Source: a bacterium
Lineage (GTDB): Bacteria > Gemmatimonadota > Gemmatimonadetes > Gemmatimonadales > Gemmatimonadaceae
DNA length: 16,673 nucleotides
Reading direction: 5' to 3'
NCBI GenBank assembly: GCA_021802745.1
Contig: JAJZRK010000054.1
Span: 1-16,673 of the forward strand
Position numbers and translations under genes: made by a program. Of this stretch, positions 1 through 7,536 are shown piece by piece. The notes beneath the pieces are model-generated. The model had not been told where the DNA came from. It saw only the letters and a program-made list of their open reading frames with translations, and ran no database searches. Positions within the stretch are counted from its first letter, which is position 1. The number at the start of each line of letters is the position of its first letter.

Positions 1-1137
1 GTGCAGACGGTCGTCGCCCGCATCGAGACGGAGAAGGGAGCGTCCACCGCGCCGGCCGCTGCGGCGCCGGCGGCGCCCGTGCCCGCAGCGCCCTCGGCGA
101 CCCCTGTGCCGGCGGCCAGCCCGGCACCTCGCACGCCCACCGCGCCGGCCGCGCCGGCCGTGCGTCCCGCAATGCCGCACTCCTTTGAGGAGCGCGTCCG
201 CACGCGCTCGTCGCCGCTGGTTCGTCGCATGGCCGCCGAGCACGGCGTGGAAATTGCCGCGCTCGCCGGAAGCGGCATCGCCGGACGCGTGACCAGGAAA
301 GACCTGCAGGCCTTCCTCGACAACGGCGGCGCACCTGCGGCGCACATGGCACCTGCCGCGCCGGCCATCGCGCCCATGATGCTCGTCGCCGCCGATCATG
401 CGGCCGCCCCCGCCGCCACGCCGTGGCCCGGCGATGTCGTGGAGCCGATGAGCAAGATCCGCCGGCTCACCTCCGAGCACATGGCGCTGGCCATCCGCGT
501 GGCCACGCATGTCACCACCGTCCACGAGGTGGATCTCACGCGCCTCGCCCGCGTGCGCAGCCGGATGCGCGCGGAGTTCGAGGCCGCCACCGGCCAGAAG
601 CTCACCTTCCTGCCGTTCATCATGCACGCGGTGGTCGCGACCCTGAAGCGGCACCCGATCATGAATGCGGTGGTGAACGGCACCGACATCATCTACCGCA
701 AGCGCTACAATATCGGCGTCGCGGTGGCGCTCGAGCCCACCGGGCTCATCGTACCGGTCATCAGGAACGCCGAAGATCTCTCGCTCTCCGGGCTCACCAA
801 GGCGTCCAACGATCTCGCGCTGCGCGCACGCACCAAGCGGCTCAACCCTGCCGAGGTGCAGGACGCCACTTTCACGATCAGCAATTACGGCGTCTTCGGG
901 TCGGTCTTCGGCACGCCCATCATCCCGGTCGGCACGACGGCGATCCTCGGGCTCGGCGCGATCGAGAAGCGCCCGAAGGTCGTCACGGGTCCCGACGGCG
1001 AGGACACCATCGCCATCCGGACGTGCGCCTATTTCTCGTTCTCGTTCGACCACAAGGTGGTGGACGGCGCCGACGCGGACCGGTTCATGGCCGACCTGCG
1101 CAAGACGCTCGAGACCATCCCGGACCAAGGGTTCTGA
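1..1137 (+). CDS. Dihydrolipoamide acyltransferase (E2 of a 2-oxoacid dehydrogenase complex), 5'-truncated
   Basis: E2 core subunit that moves an acyl group from a lipoyl arm to CoA in a pyruvate or branched-chain 2-oxoacid dehydrogenase complex in the cytoplasm. The window opens inside the gene: residues 1-12 look like the last strand of a lipoyl domain, so the GTG at position 1 is probably internal and the lipoyl lysine lies upstream. Next come a long Ala/Pro linker (about 15-60), a peripheral subunit-binding domain (about 68-107, RTRSSPLVRRMA to GRVTRKDL), a second Ala/Pro linker, and the catalytic domain from about 145 to the end. The active-site motif DHKVVDGAD is at 350-358, with catalytic His351 and Asp355. 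Substrate class cannot be fixed without the E1 genes, which should lie upstream. Family call is firm; pdhC versus bkdB is open. Confidence 0.93.
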   Translation: MQTVVARIETEKGASTAPAAAAPAAPVPAAPSATPVPAASPAPRTPTAPAAPAVRPAMPHSFEERVRTRSSPLVRRMAAEHGVEIAALAGSGIAGRVTRKDLQAFLDNGGAPAAHMAPAAPAIAPMMLVAADHAAAPAATPWPGDVVEPMSKIRRLTSEHMALAIRVATHVTTVHEVDLTRLARVRSRMRAEFEAATGQKLTFLPFIMHAVVATLKRHPIMNAVVNGTDIIYRKRYNIGVAVALEPTGLIVPVIRNAEDLSLSGLTKASNDLALRARTKRLNPAEVQDATFTISNYGVFGSVFGTPIIPVGTTAILGLGAIEKRPKVVTGPDGEDTIAIRTCAYFSFSFDHKVVDGADADRFMADLRKTLETIPDQGF

Positions 1138-1178
1138 TCAAGCCGGACCCGTCACCTCCCGCCCTCGCCCCCCGTCCC

Positions 1179-1442
1179 ATGCCGCGCGCGCTGAGCATGC
1201 AACGCACCGTCGTCCCGCCCGGCGACCGGGCGAAGTTCTTCGCGCGCGCCCGGGCCCGCGAGGCGCACTACACGGCGGCGGGGTGCCAGTTCTGGCTGTT
1301 CGAGGAGGCGGCCCTGTCGGGCGCCTTCATCGAGTTCGCCGAAGCGCGCGATGCGGAAACCCTGAAGGCCGCGCACGCCGGCGCCCCCGAGCCGATGCTC
1401 GATCCGGCCCGCATCTACCAGCAGGTGGATTTGACCACGTGA
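1179..1442 (+). CDS. Small uncharacterised protein (87 aa)
   Basis: I do not recognise a named family. The reading frame is open past the E2 stop and encodes a compact protein with no signal peptide or membrane segment. The pattern (a basic strand MQRTVVPPG, a helix rich in Arg/Ala, then GCQFWLFEEAALSGAFIEFAEA, another helix, and an acidic C-terminal strand) would fit a small alpha/beta fold such as a ferredoxin-like or dimeric alpha-beta barrel; that is inference. Two in-frame ATGs are possible, at 1179 and 1197; the second gives 81 aa and starts right at the first predicted strand. Neither has a clear ribosome binding site. It lies 41 bp after the E2 stop and 37 bp before the nearest possible start of the PHP gene, so it is probably cotranscribed with both. 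Confidence 0.6.
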   Translation: MPRALSMQRTVVPPGDRAKFFARARAREAHYTAAGCQFWLFEEAALSGAFIEFAEARDAETLKAAHAGAPEPMLDPARIYQQVDLTT

Positions 1443-1515
1443 CCGCCGCTCGCCACCTCACGTTCTCAACCTCGCGGTCGTGACCGCCCCCCTGGCCACT
1501 CCGGCGGGCGGCGCG

Positions 1516-2358
1516 ATGCGCATTGACCTGCACGCGCACAGCACGGCCTCCGACGGCACGGCGTCGCCGACGCTCTTCGTCGAGACGGCGGCGCGCGCCG
1601 GACTGACGGTCGTCGCGCTCACCGATCACGACACGGTGGACGGCGTCGCCGAGGCCGTGGCCGCCGCCGCGCCGCTCGGCGTGCGCGTCGTGCCGGGCGT
1701 GGAACTCAGCGTCATGGACGGCAAGGAAGAGGTGCACCTGCTCGGCCTGCACCTCGCCGACGTCGGCGCGATTGCCGACGCGCTCGCCGAATTCCGCGCC
1801 GGCCGCGCGGCGCGGGCGGAGGCGATGGTGGCCACGTTGAACGCGCTCGGCGTTCCCGTGACGCTCGACGCGGTGCTCGCCGAGGCCGCCGGCGGCGCGC
1901 TCGGGCGCCCCCACGTGGCACGGGCCCTCGTGGCCGGTGGGTGGGTCACCGACCTTCGTGAGGCGTTCGACAAGTGGCTCGGAGCGGGGCGGCCCGCCTT
2001 CGTCGAGAAGCCGCGGCTCGAGGTCGCGGAGGGTGTGTCGCTGATCCATCGGGCGGGCGGGCTGGCCGTCTGGGCGCACCCGGGCGACGACGGCCGCCGC
2101 GCCCGCTTCGAGCGCTTGGTCGCCGCCGGCATTGACGGCGCCGAGGTGCGGCACCCAGGGCACGCCGCGTCCGATCAGGCGCGCATTGGGGCGCTCGTCG
2201 AGTTCTACCACCTCGTGCCGAGCGGCGGCTCCGACTGGCACGGGGCCATGAACGGACCGCGCATGCTGGGCGCGGTGCAGCTGCCCTCGGAGTGGCTGGA
2301 CCGCCACGAGGAGCGGCTGGACATGCGCCGCCGCGCCGTGCCGGTGCGCGAGTCATGA
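1516..2358 (+). CDS. PHP-domain metal-dependent phosphoesterase (YciV/RNase AM-like)
   Basis: A cytoplasmic PHP-domain hydrolase of the kind that removes phosphate from nucleoside 3',5'-bisphosphates or trims RNA 5' ends; the exact substrate here is not shown by sequence. Metal-binding motifs are in the usual order: DLHAHSTASDG at residues 4-14, ALTDHDTVDG shortly after, GVEL, HPG (in VWAHPGDDG), and a C-terminal GSDWHG. Start choice: ATG 1516 begins exactly at the first PHP strand (MRIDLHAH). An in-frame GTG at 1480 would add 12 residues (TAPLATPAGG-like) with no ribosome binding site, so it is less likely. The length of 280 aa fits the stand-alone PHP family. Its stop overlaps the next start by ATGA at 2355-2358, which suggests translational coupling to the SDR gene. 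Confidence 0.87.
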   Translation: MRIDLHAHSTASDGTASPTLFVETAARAGLTVVALTDHDTVDGVAEAVAAAAPLGVRVVPGVELSVMDGKEEVHLLGLHLADVGAIADALAEFRAGRAARAEAMVATLNALGVPVTLDAVLAEAAGGALGRPHVARALVAGGWVTDLREAFDKWLGAGRPAFVEKPRLEVAEGVSLIHRAGGLAVWAHPGDDGRRARFERLVAAGIDGAEVRHPGHAASDQARIGALVEFYHLVPSGGSDWHGAMNGPRMLGAVQLPSEWLDRHEERLDMRRRAVPVRES

Positions 2359-3086
2359 GCGCGCTCGCCGGCCGCGTCGCATTGGTGACGGGCGCGGGCC
2401 AGCGCGTGGGGCAGGCCATCGCCCTCGCGCTCGGCGCCGAGGGCATGCGCGTCGCCGTGCACCATCATGCGTCCGTGGACGGCGCGCGCCGTACCGCCTC
2501 GGCGCTGCGTGGCCTTGGCGCGGAGACGGCAACCTTCGCTGGCGACCTCGGCCTCCCCGACACGCCGGCGCGCCTCATCCACGAGGTCGCGGCGCACTTC
2601 GGCGCGCTCGATGTGCTGGTGAACTCGGCCGCCGTGATGCGCCGCCTCGCGCTCGACCAGGTGACGCCGGCCGAGTGGGACGAGACCTTCGCCATCAACA
2701 CGCGCGCCCCGTTCTTCCTCGCGCTCGCGGCGGCGCGCGCCATGGGCGAGCGCGGCGGCGCAATCGTCAACATCGCCGACCACCTCGCGCATGAGTCGTG
2801 GCCGATGCTGGTGCCGCATGCGGCGAGCAAGGGTGCGCTCGAGACCATCACGCGGCAGCTGGCGGTGCAACTCGCGCCGCGCGTGCGCGTCAACGCCGTC
2901 GCGCCGGGTGCGGTGCTGCCGCCCGACGGCTGGCCCGACGCGGCGCGCCGCCGGTTCGAGGAGTCCACGCCCCTCCAGCGGCTGGGCACCCCCGACGATG
3001 TCGCGCAGGCCGTGGTCTACCTGGCGTCGGCGCCATACGTCACCGGACACGTCCTCTTTGTGGACGGTGGGCGGCACCTGCGCTGA
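2355..3086 (+). CDS. Short-chain dehydrogenase/reductase, pteridine reductase (FolM/PTR1)-like, with altered active site
   Basis: A 243-aa Rossmann-fold oxidoreductase, probably NADPH-dependent and cytoplasmic. The cofactor loop is TGAGQRVG (residues 12-19), the TGxxxRxG form typical of pteridine reductases. The family's NNAG-like segment is NSAAVM, and the C-terminus (STPLQRLGTPDDVAQAV, then GHVLFVDGGRHL) also resembles FolM/PTR1. The position of the SDR catalytic Ser is Asp142, as in PTR1. The position of the catalytic Tyr of YxxxK is His155 (HAASK, CAT codon at 2817-2819), with Lys159 kept. No other Tyr lies in that segment. Dihydropterin/dihydrofolate reduction is therefore an inference, and activity may be altered or lost. 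The ATG overlaps the stop of the PHP gene. 127 bp separate it from trxB, so it probably ends the first operon. Confidence 0.82.
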   Translation: MSALAGRVALVTGAGQRVGQAIALALGAEGMRVAVHHHASVDGARRTASALRGLGAETATFAGDLGLPDTPARLIHEVAAHFGALDVLVNSAAVMRRLALDQVTPAEWDETFAINTRAPFFLALAAARAMGERGGAIVNIADHLAHESWPMLVPHAASKGALETITRQLAVQLAPRVRVNAVAPGAVLPPDGWPDAARRRFEESTPLQRLGTPDDVAQAVVYLASAPYVTGHVLFVDGGRHLR

Positions 3087-3171
3087 CGGGCGGCACCCCG
3101 ACGTGCGGCAGGCGATCCGGCGCGGCCCCTTCCTGCCCCCTTGCGGCCCAGTTGATCTTTAGAGGAGCCGT

Positions 3172-3190
3172 GGGGCCGCGTCGCGGCCCC
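3172..3190. repeat. 19-nt perfect inverted repeat upstream of trxB
   Basis: GGGGCCGCG and CGCGGCCCC flank a single T at 3181. As RNA this gives an 8-bp GC stem with a GUC loop. It ends 23 nt before the trxB start codon. No T-run follows, so it is not a standard intrinsic terminator. It could act as an operator, a rho-assisted end for the SDR transcript, or a 5' stability hairpin on trxB mRNA. Confidence 0.6.
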
Positions 3191-3203
3191 CGTTCACCAA
3201 CTT

Positions 3204-3210
3204 GGAAGGA
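3204..3210 (+). promoter_or_regulatory. Ribosome binding site that fixes the trxB start
   Basis: GGAAGGA lies three nucleotides before the GTG at 3214. It favours that GTG over the in-frame TTG at 3202, which would place the site inside the coding region. Confidence 0.6.
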
Positions 3211-3213
3211 ATC

Positions 3214-4194
3214 GTGGCAACGCACGAATACGAAGTGATCATCATTGGCGCCGGGCCAGCCGGCCTCTGCGCGGGCATGTACACGGGCCGCTCCATGCTG
3301 AAGACCGCCGTCCTCGAGCAGGGGCTCCCGGGCGGCGAACTGCTCAACACCGAAGTCATCGAGGACTACCTCGGCTTCGAGCACATCCTCGGCTCCGAAC
3401 TCGCCGAGAAGTTCCAGTCGCATGCCGTGAAGTTCGGCATGGAGCTCCAGACCTTCGTCCGCGTCGAGAAGGTGACCAGGCAGGCCGATGGCTCGTTCCT
3501 CGTCTCCACCGAGGGCGGCGACCTCTACCACGCGCCGGCGGTGATTGTCACGGCGGGCGGCACGCCGGTGAAGCTCGGCGTCCCCGGCGAACTGGAGTAT
3601 GCCGGACGCGGCGTGAGCTACTGCGCCATCTGCGACGGCGCCTTCTACAAGGGACACACCATCATGGTGGTCGGCGGCGGCGACGCCGCGCTCGAGGAGG
3701 CGGACTTCCTCACGCGCTACGCCAGCAAGGTTTACCTCGTGCACCGCCGCGACGAATTCCGCGCCTCGAAGATTGTGCAGAAACACGCGCTCGCGAACCC
3801 GAAGATCGAACCCATCCTCGACACCGTGGTGGAGTCCATCCACGGCGACGCCCAGGGGCTGATGACGCACGCGAAGATCCGGAGCGTCAAGACCGGCGAG
3901 GTGCGCGACCTCGTGGCGACGGGCTGCTTCGTCTTCGTCGGCTTCCGGCCCAACACCGGCGTCATTGACGGCCACTTCGAGCATGACAGCGCGGGGTATA
4001 TCCTCACCGACGCCAACATGATGACGTCCATCGAGGGACTTTTCGCCGCCGGCGATGTGCGCGTGCAGCTCACGCGCCAGGTGACCACCGCCGTCGGTGA
4101 CGCGACCACCGCCGCCATCGCCGTCGAGAAGTTCCTCACCGCACGCCGGACGGGGCAGGCCATGCCCGCGCCCATTCCCATGTTGACGCGCTGA
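3214..4194 (+). CDS. trxB: Thioredoxin-disulfide reductase
   Basis: Low-molecular-weight flavoprotein (326 aa, usual length) that passes electrons from NADPH through FAD and a redox disulfide to thioredoxin in the cytoplasm. The FAD-binding GAGPAG is at residues 12-17. The redox motif is Cys137-Ala-Ile-Cys140 followed by Asp-Gly, where CATC or CAVC is more usual. The NADPH domain has GGGDAA at 154-159 and the phosphate-binding HRR at 177-179. The second FAD motif, FAAGDVR, is near the C-terminus. The start is GTG 3214, set by GGAAGGA just upstream. It is the first gene after a 127-bp gap holding a strong palindrome, so it probably opens an operon. The stop overlaps the next start (TGATG). The order trxB followed by a metallo-beta-lactamase hydrolase suggests a shared thiol or detoxification role, which is inference. 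Confidence 0.96.
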   Translation: MATHEYEVIIIGAGPAGLCAGMYTGRSMLKTAVLEQGLPGGELLNTEVIEDYLGFEHILGSELAEKFQSHAVKFGMELQTFVRVEKVTRQADGSFLVSTEGGDLYHAPAVIVTAGGTPVKLGVPGELEYAGRGVSYCAICDGAFYKGHTIMVVGGGDAALEEADFLTRYASKVYLVHRRDEFRASKIVQKHALANPKIEPILDTVVESIHGDAQGLMTHAKIRSVKTGEVRDLVATGCFVFVGFRPNTGVIDGHFEHDSAGYILTDANMMTSIEGLFAAGDVRVQLTRQVTTAVGDATTAAIAVEKFLTARRTGQAMPAPIPMLTR

Positions 4195-4835
4195 TGCTCG
4201 TCCGCGCCCTGACGGTCGGCCCCTTCCAGGAGAACACCTACCTCGTCGCCGACGAGGCATCGCGCGAGGCGGTGCTCGTGGATCCCGGTGACGAGGGGGC
4301 GCGACTCATCGCGGCAGTGGAAGAGGGCGGGTTCACGTTGCGCGCCGTCTGGATCACCCACGCCCACGTGGATCACGTGGGCGCGGTGGCGGATGTCAAG
4401 CGGCGTTTTGGCGTGCCCGTCTACCTGCATCCCGCCGACCGGCCGCTCTACGACCATGCGCCGGCTCAGGGGAGGCTGTACGGAATCCAGATGGGGCCGC
4501 CACCGCCGCCCGACCACGACCTCGCTGAGGGCGACGTGCTGCGCGTTGGCGCGCTGTCTTTCCGGGTGATTCACGTGCCCGGTCATGCGCCGGGGCACGT
4601 GGCCTTTGTCGGCGAAGGGGGCGTGTTCGGCGGCGACTGCCTGTTCGCCGGCTCCATCGGCCGCACCGACCTGCCGCTCAGCGATTCGCGCGCCCTCGTC
4701 CGATCGCTCGAACGTTTCTCGGCGCTGCCGTCGGAGACCGTCGTCTATCCTGGGCACGGCCCCGCCACGACAATTGGCGAGGAGAACCGCACCAATCCAT
4801 TCCTGACCGGAGCGGCGCGCCCGCTCTCCCGATGA
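4194..4835 (+). CDS. Metallo-beta-lactamase-fold hydrolase, glyoxalase II-like
   Basis: A 213-aa cytoplasmic metallohydrolase with a complete set of dinuclear metal ligands: His56, His58, Asp60 and His61 in THAHVDH, His131 in VPGHAPGH, Asp148 in GGDCLF, and His188 in YPGHGPATTIG. The GRTDLP and EENRTNPFL segments are typical of the YcbL/glyoxalase II-like subgroup, which hydrolyses S-acyl thioesters. The short form, without the C-terminal glutathione-binding domain of true GloB, argues against a classical hydroxyacylglutathione hydrolase, so the thiol partner is unknown. It overlaps trxB by one base (TGATG) and the following membrane gene by ATGA, so it is likely coupled to both. Confidence 0.88.
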   Translation: MLVRALTVGPFQENTYLVADEASREAVLVDPGDEGARLIAAVEEGGFTLRAVWITHAHVDHVGAVADVKRRFGVPVYLHPADRPLYDHAPAQGRLYGIQMGPPPPPDHDLAEGDVLRVGALSFRVIHVPGHAPGHVAFVGEGGVFGGDCLFAGSIGRTDLPLSDSRALVRSLERFSALPSETVVYPGHGPATTIGEENRTNPFLTGAARPLSR

Positions 4836-5314
4836 TGCGCACCCTCTCGGCGCTCGTGATTGTCGCGCTCTGGCTCGGGGCGGCGCTGCTGGCGGTTGCC
4901 GTCGTCGCGCCGGGCGCATTCGCCGTGCTCCCGACAAGCGCTTTGGCCGGTGAAATGGTGGGGCGCGTCCTCCCGGTCGTCTTCCTCGGCGCCCTGATCG
5001 TCCCCGTCCTCGTGCACGCCATCGCGCCGGCGATGCGACGCTCGGCGCTCGCGAAGTCCGTCAGCGTCGCTTCCGCCCTCGCCGCGGCCGCCGCGTTCTG
5101 GGTCGTGAATCCGCGCATCGCCGCGCTGCGCGCCGCCGCCGTGGTGCCGATTGACCAGTTGGCGCCCGCCGATCCACGGCGCGCGCTGTTCGGTGTGCTG
5201 CATGCCGGGTCGGTGGCGCTGCTCGGTCTTGCCATGCTCGCGATGGCGGTGTTGCTTGTCCTGCTGGCGCGCGCCGCTGTAGGGCGCGCTTCCTCGTCCC
5301 CAGAGGCCCCATGA
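4832..5314 (+). CDS. DUF4149-like four-helix membrane protein
   Basis: A 160-aa integral membrane protein with four hydrophobic segments at about 5-27, 43-64, 75-92 and 126-148. The N-terminal pattern (ALWLGAALLAVAVVAPGAF, then LAGEMVGR) and the NPRIAALR segment after the third helix match the DUF4149/TMEM205-like family as I know it. Function is unknown for most members. Two ATGs in tandem (4832 and 4835) are possible starts and differ by one Met. The gene overlaps the upstream hydrolase stop and its own stop overlaps the next start (ATGA at 5311-5314), placing it in the middle of the trxB operon. Confidence 0.78.
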   Translation: MMRTLSALVIVALWLGAALLAVAVVAPGAFAVLPTSALAGEMVGRVLPVVFLGALIVPVLVHAIAPAMRRSALAKSVSVASALAAAAAFWVVNPRIAALRAAAVVPIDQLAPADPRRALFGVLHAGSVALLGLAMLAMAVLLVLLARAAVGRASSSPEAP

Positions 5315-6108
5315 CCCGCCGGCGAATTCTCCCCCTTGCGCTCGTCGCGGCGGCCATCGTTGCGGTGGCCTGCACCGACGCGTCCACGTCCGTGTCGGCG
5401 GTGCCGTTCGGCTTCGTGACGCTGGCGGCGCAGCAGAAAGGCGCGGGCTACGTGACGTCGCCGGTGGGCACATTCTACAATGCGAGCGGCCTTGGCGTCC
5501 CGACCGCCAGCGCGTCGTGGGATTCGTGCCGGCAGGAGACATATTCCCGGGCGACGGTCGGGCTGGGAGACATTTTCCCGTCCCTCGGCGCGGGCTCCGC
5601 AATTCAGGTAGTGCTGCCGGGACGCACCGATTCGCTCTTTCCCGCCGCGGTGGGCAATGACGTGCAGTACCGCTTGCAGGGTGCGGGCGTCCCCTACGTT
5701 CCCGGCGACTCGGTGAGCGTCGTCATTCCCGGGCGCGACGGCGGCTATCCGGCCGTCTCCTTCAAGGCGAAGACGGCCGAAGCCCTCACGATCGCGGATT
5801 TCGGCACGCCGACGGTGGGGCCGCGGCTCGACCTGCGGTGGAATGTCGGCCAGGACCTCAATGGCACGGTCGCGTTCGCCTTCCGCTACGGTGCGCTCAG
5901 CGCCGACACCCTGAACGAGCAGATCACCTGCCAATTCAAGGACGACGGTGCCGACTCCATCCCGGCCCGGTACATCGCGGCGTGGGCCGGCGCGAGGACC
6001 CGGACGTGGAGCGCGGCGCGCGTCCGCACCTACGTTGCGCCGGTGGCGCGCGGCGGCTACTTCGACTTCATCTCGACGTTCGACATTCCCACCCCCGTCG
6101 CGCCGTGA
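5311..6108 (+). CDS. Putative lipoprotein of unknown function
   Basis: No family recognised. The 265-aa product has a basic N-terminus (MTRRR), a hydrophobic stretch, and a lipobox-like AVAC ending at Cys21, so it is likely exported and lipid-anchored. The mature part is rich in small and hydroxyl residues with alternating hydrophobic strands, consistent with a beta-rich domain. It contains two later cysteines, in WDSCRQE and EQITCQF, which could form a disulfide. It is the last gene of the overlapping run from trxB and ends 4 bp before the aspartase gene. Confidence is high that it is coding (long, well-framed, signal peptide, coupled start) and low for any role. Confidence 0.72.
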   Translation: MTRRRILPLALVAAAIVAVACTDASTSVSAVPFGFVTLAAQQKGAGYVTSPVGTFYNASGLGVPTASASWDSCRQETYSRATVGLGDIFPSLGAGSAIQVVLPGRTDSLFPAAVGNDVQYRLQGAGVPYVPGDSVSVVIPGRDGGYPAVSFKAKTAEALTIADFGTPTVGPRLDLRWNVGQDLNGTVAFAFRYGALSADTLNEQITCQFKDDGADSIPARYIAAWAGARTRTWSAARVRTYVAPVARGGYFDFISTFDIPTPVAP

Positions 6109-6112
6109 TGGG

Positions 6113-7504
6113 ATGACGGACGCGACGCGCATCGAACGCGACCCGCTGGGCACCCTCGAGGTGCCCGCCGACGCGCTCTGGGGCATCCAGACCGAACGCG
6201 CGCGACGCAACTTCGCCATCAGCGGCCTGCGTCCGCTGCCGGGATTCGTTGACGCCGTCGTGCGCATCAAGCGCGCGGCGGCCCTCGTCAATCAGGCCCT
6301 CGGCGAACTCGACGCCGAGCGGGCCGGCGCCATCGTGCGCGCGGCCGACGAGGTGCTGGGCGGCGCGCACCGCGACCAGTTCGTCGTGGACCCGTACCAG
6401 GCCGGGGCGGGGACGTCGCACAACATGAACGTCAACGAGGTGCTCGCCAACCGCGCCAACGAGCTGCTCGGCGCCGCGCGGGGCGTGTACGCCCCGGTGC
6501 ATCCCAACGACCACGTCAATCGCGCGCAGTCCACGAACGACGTGATCCCCACCGCCATTCGCCTGGCGCTCCTCGAGGCTTTTCCGCGCTTCGACGCGCA
6601 GGCGGCGGCGTTTGAGCTCGCCCTCGCCGACCGCGCCCGCGCCTTCGACGGCATCGTGAAGGCGGGGCGCACGCACCTGCAGGACGCGATGCCGATTCGC
6701 CTCGGCCAGGAGTTTGCGGCCTACGCGCACACCGTGTCACGCGCCCGCACCCGGCTCGCCCGGGCGCTCGACGACCTGCGCGACCTCGGCATCGGCGGCA
6801 CCGCGGTCGGCACGGGGGTGAACGCCCCGCCGGACTACGCCCGGCAGATGGTGCAACAGCTGCGTCGCGACACCGCACTCGACCTGCGGGAGGGAACCGA
6901 CCGCGTCCAGCTCATGCAGTCCATGGGCGACGTGGCGGCGTTCCACGCGCTGCTGCGCACCTTCGCGTCCGACGTCGCCAAGATCGCCGACGACGTGCGC
7001 CTCATGGCGAGCGGGCCGCGCACCGGCCTCGCCGAACTCCACCTCCCGGCCGTGCAGCCCGGCTCGTCCATCATGCCGGGGAAGGTGAATCCGTCCATTG
7101 CCGAAATGGTGAACCAGGTCTGCCTGCAGGTCATCGGCAATGACGCCACCGTCGCCGCCGCCTCCGAACGCGGCGAACTCGAGTTGAACGTGATGATGCC
7201 GGTCATCGCGCACAACGCGCTCTTCTCGCTGCAGATCTTCGGCAACGCGCTCCAGGCGTTCGCCGAGCGCTGCGTGACCGGCATCGAGGCCGACGCCGAC
7301 CAGGCGGCGTACTGGGTGGAACGGTCGGCCGCGCTCGCCACGGCGCTGGCGCCGGTCATCGGCTACGCCCGCGCCGCCGAGCTGGCCAAGCGGTCGGTCG
7401 CCGAGGGCGTGCTCATCCGCGAGCTCGCCTCGCGCGAGCAGGTGCTGCCGCCGGACGAGTTGGCGGCGCGGCTGGACCTCGACCGAATGACCCGCCCCGA
7501 CTAG
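6113..7504 (+). CDS. aspA: Aspartate ammonia-lyase (aspartase)
   Basis: Catalyses reversible deamination of L-aspartate to fumarate and ammonia, linking amino-acid nitrogen to the TCA cycle in the cytoplasm. The 463-aa product belongs to the aspartase/fumarase superfamily. Its signature GSSIMPGKVNP is at 317-327 with the catalytic-base Ser318. Other active-site positions are present: Thr101 (GTSHNMN), Ser140-Thr141 (QSTND), and Thr187-His188 (GRTHLQD). QSTND, GIQT and NFAISG favour aspartase over class II fumarase, which usually has QSSND and GAQT. The C-terminal part (NVMMPVIAHNALFS) also fits aspartase. Fumarase activity cannot be excluded by sequence alone. The ATG at 6113 begins the conserved N-terminus four bases after the preceding stop; the frame is open further upstream, but that part overlaps the lipoprotein gene and is not coding-like. 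Confidence 0.86.
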   Translation: MTDATRIERDPLGTLEVPADALWGIQTERARRNFAISGLRPLPGFVDAVVRIKRAAALVNQALGELDAERAGAIVRAADEVLGGAHRDQFVVDPYQAGAGTSHNMNVNEVLANRANELLGAARGVYAPVHPNDHVNRAQSTNDVIPTAIRLALLEAFPRFDAQAAAFELALADRARAFDGIVKAGRTHLQDAMPIRLGQEFAAYAHTVSRARTRLARALDDLRDLGIGGTAVGTGVNAPPDYARQMVQQLRRDTALDLREGTDRVQLMQSMGDVAAFHALLRTFASDVAKIADDVRLMASGPRTGLAELHLPAVQPGSSIMPGKVNPSIAEMVNQVCLQVIGNDATVAAASERGELELNVMMPVIAHNALFSLQIFGNALQAFAERCVTGIEADADQAAYWVERSAALATALAPVIGYARAAELAKRSVAEGVLIRELASREQVLPPDELAARLDLDRMTRPD

Positions 7505-7524
7505 CAAACGTCGAATCCGATCGG

Positions 7525-7536
7525 TACTCTCATCTC
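7525..7536 (+). promoter_or_regulatory. Possible -10 element giving a leaderless Rrf2 mRNA
   Basis: TACTCT (7525-7530, TANNNT form) is six bases before the ATG at 7537, with no Shine-Dalgarno sequence between. If used, transcription would begin at or near the start codon. An 8-bp palindrome CCGATCGG (7517-7524) directly abuts it. No good -35 hexamer is visible, so this is tentative. Confidence 0.3.

Noticed and set aside
423..1178. Open frame overlapping the E2 gene, continuous with the small protein at 1179
   Set aside because: It runs inside the E2 catalytic domain in another frame and reads as His/Arg/Gly-rich low-complexity protein, a high-GC shadow.
5948..6112. Upstream extension of the aspartase gene
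   Set aside because: It overlaps the lipoprotein gene in another frame and precedes the conserved N-terminus at ATG 6113.
4678..6291. 537-aa open frame on the - strand
   Set aside because: It lies opposite three convincing + strand genes and is Arg/Ala/Ser-rich without recognisable motifs.
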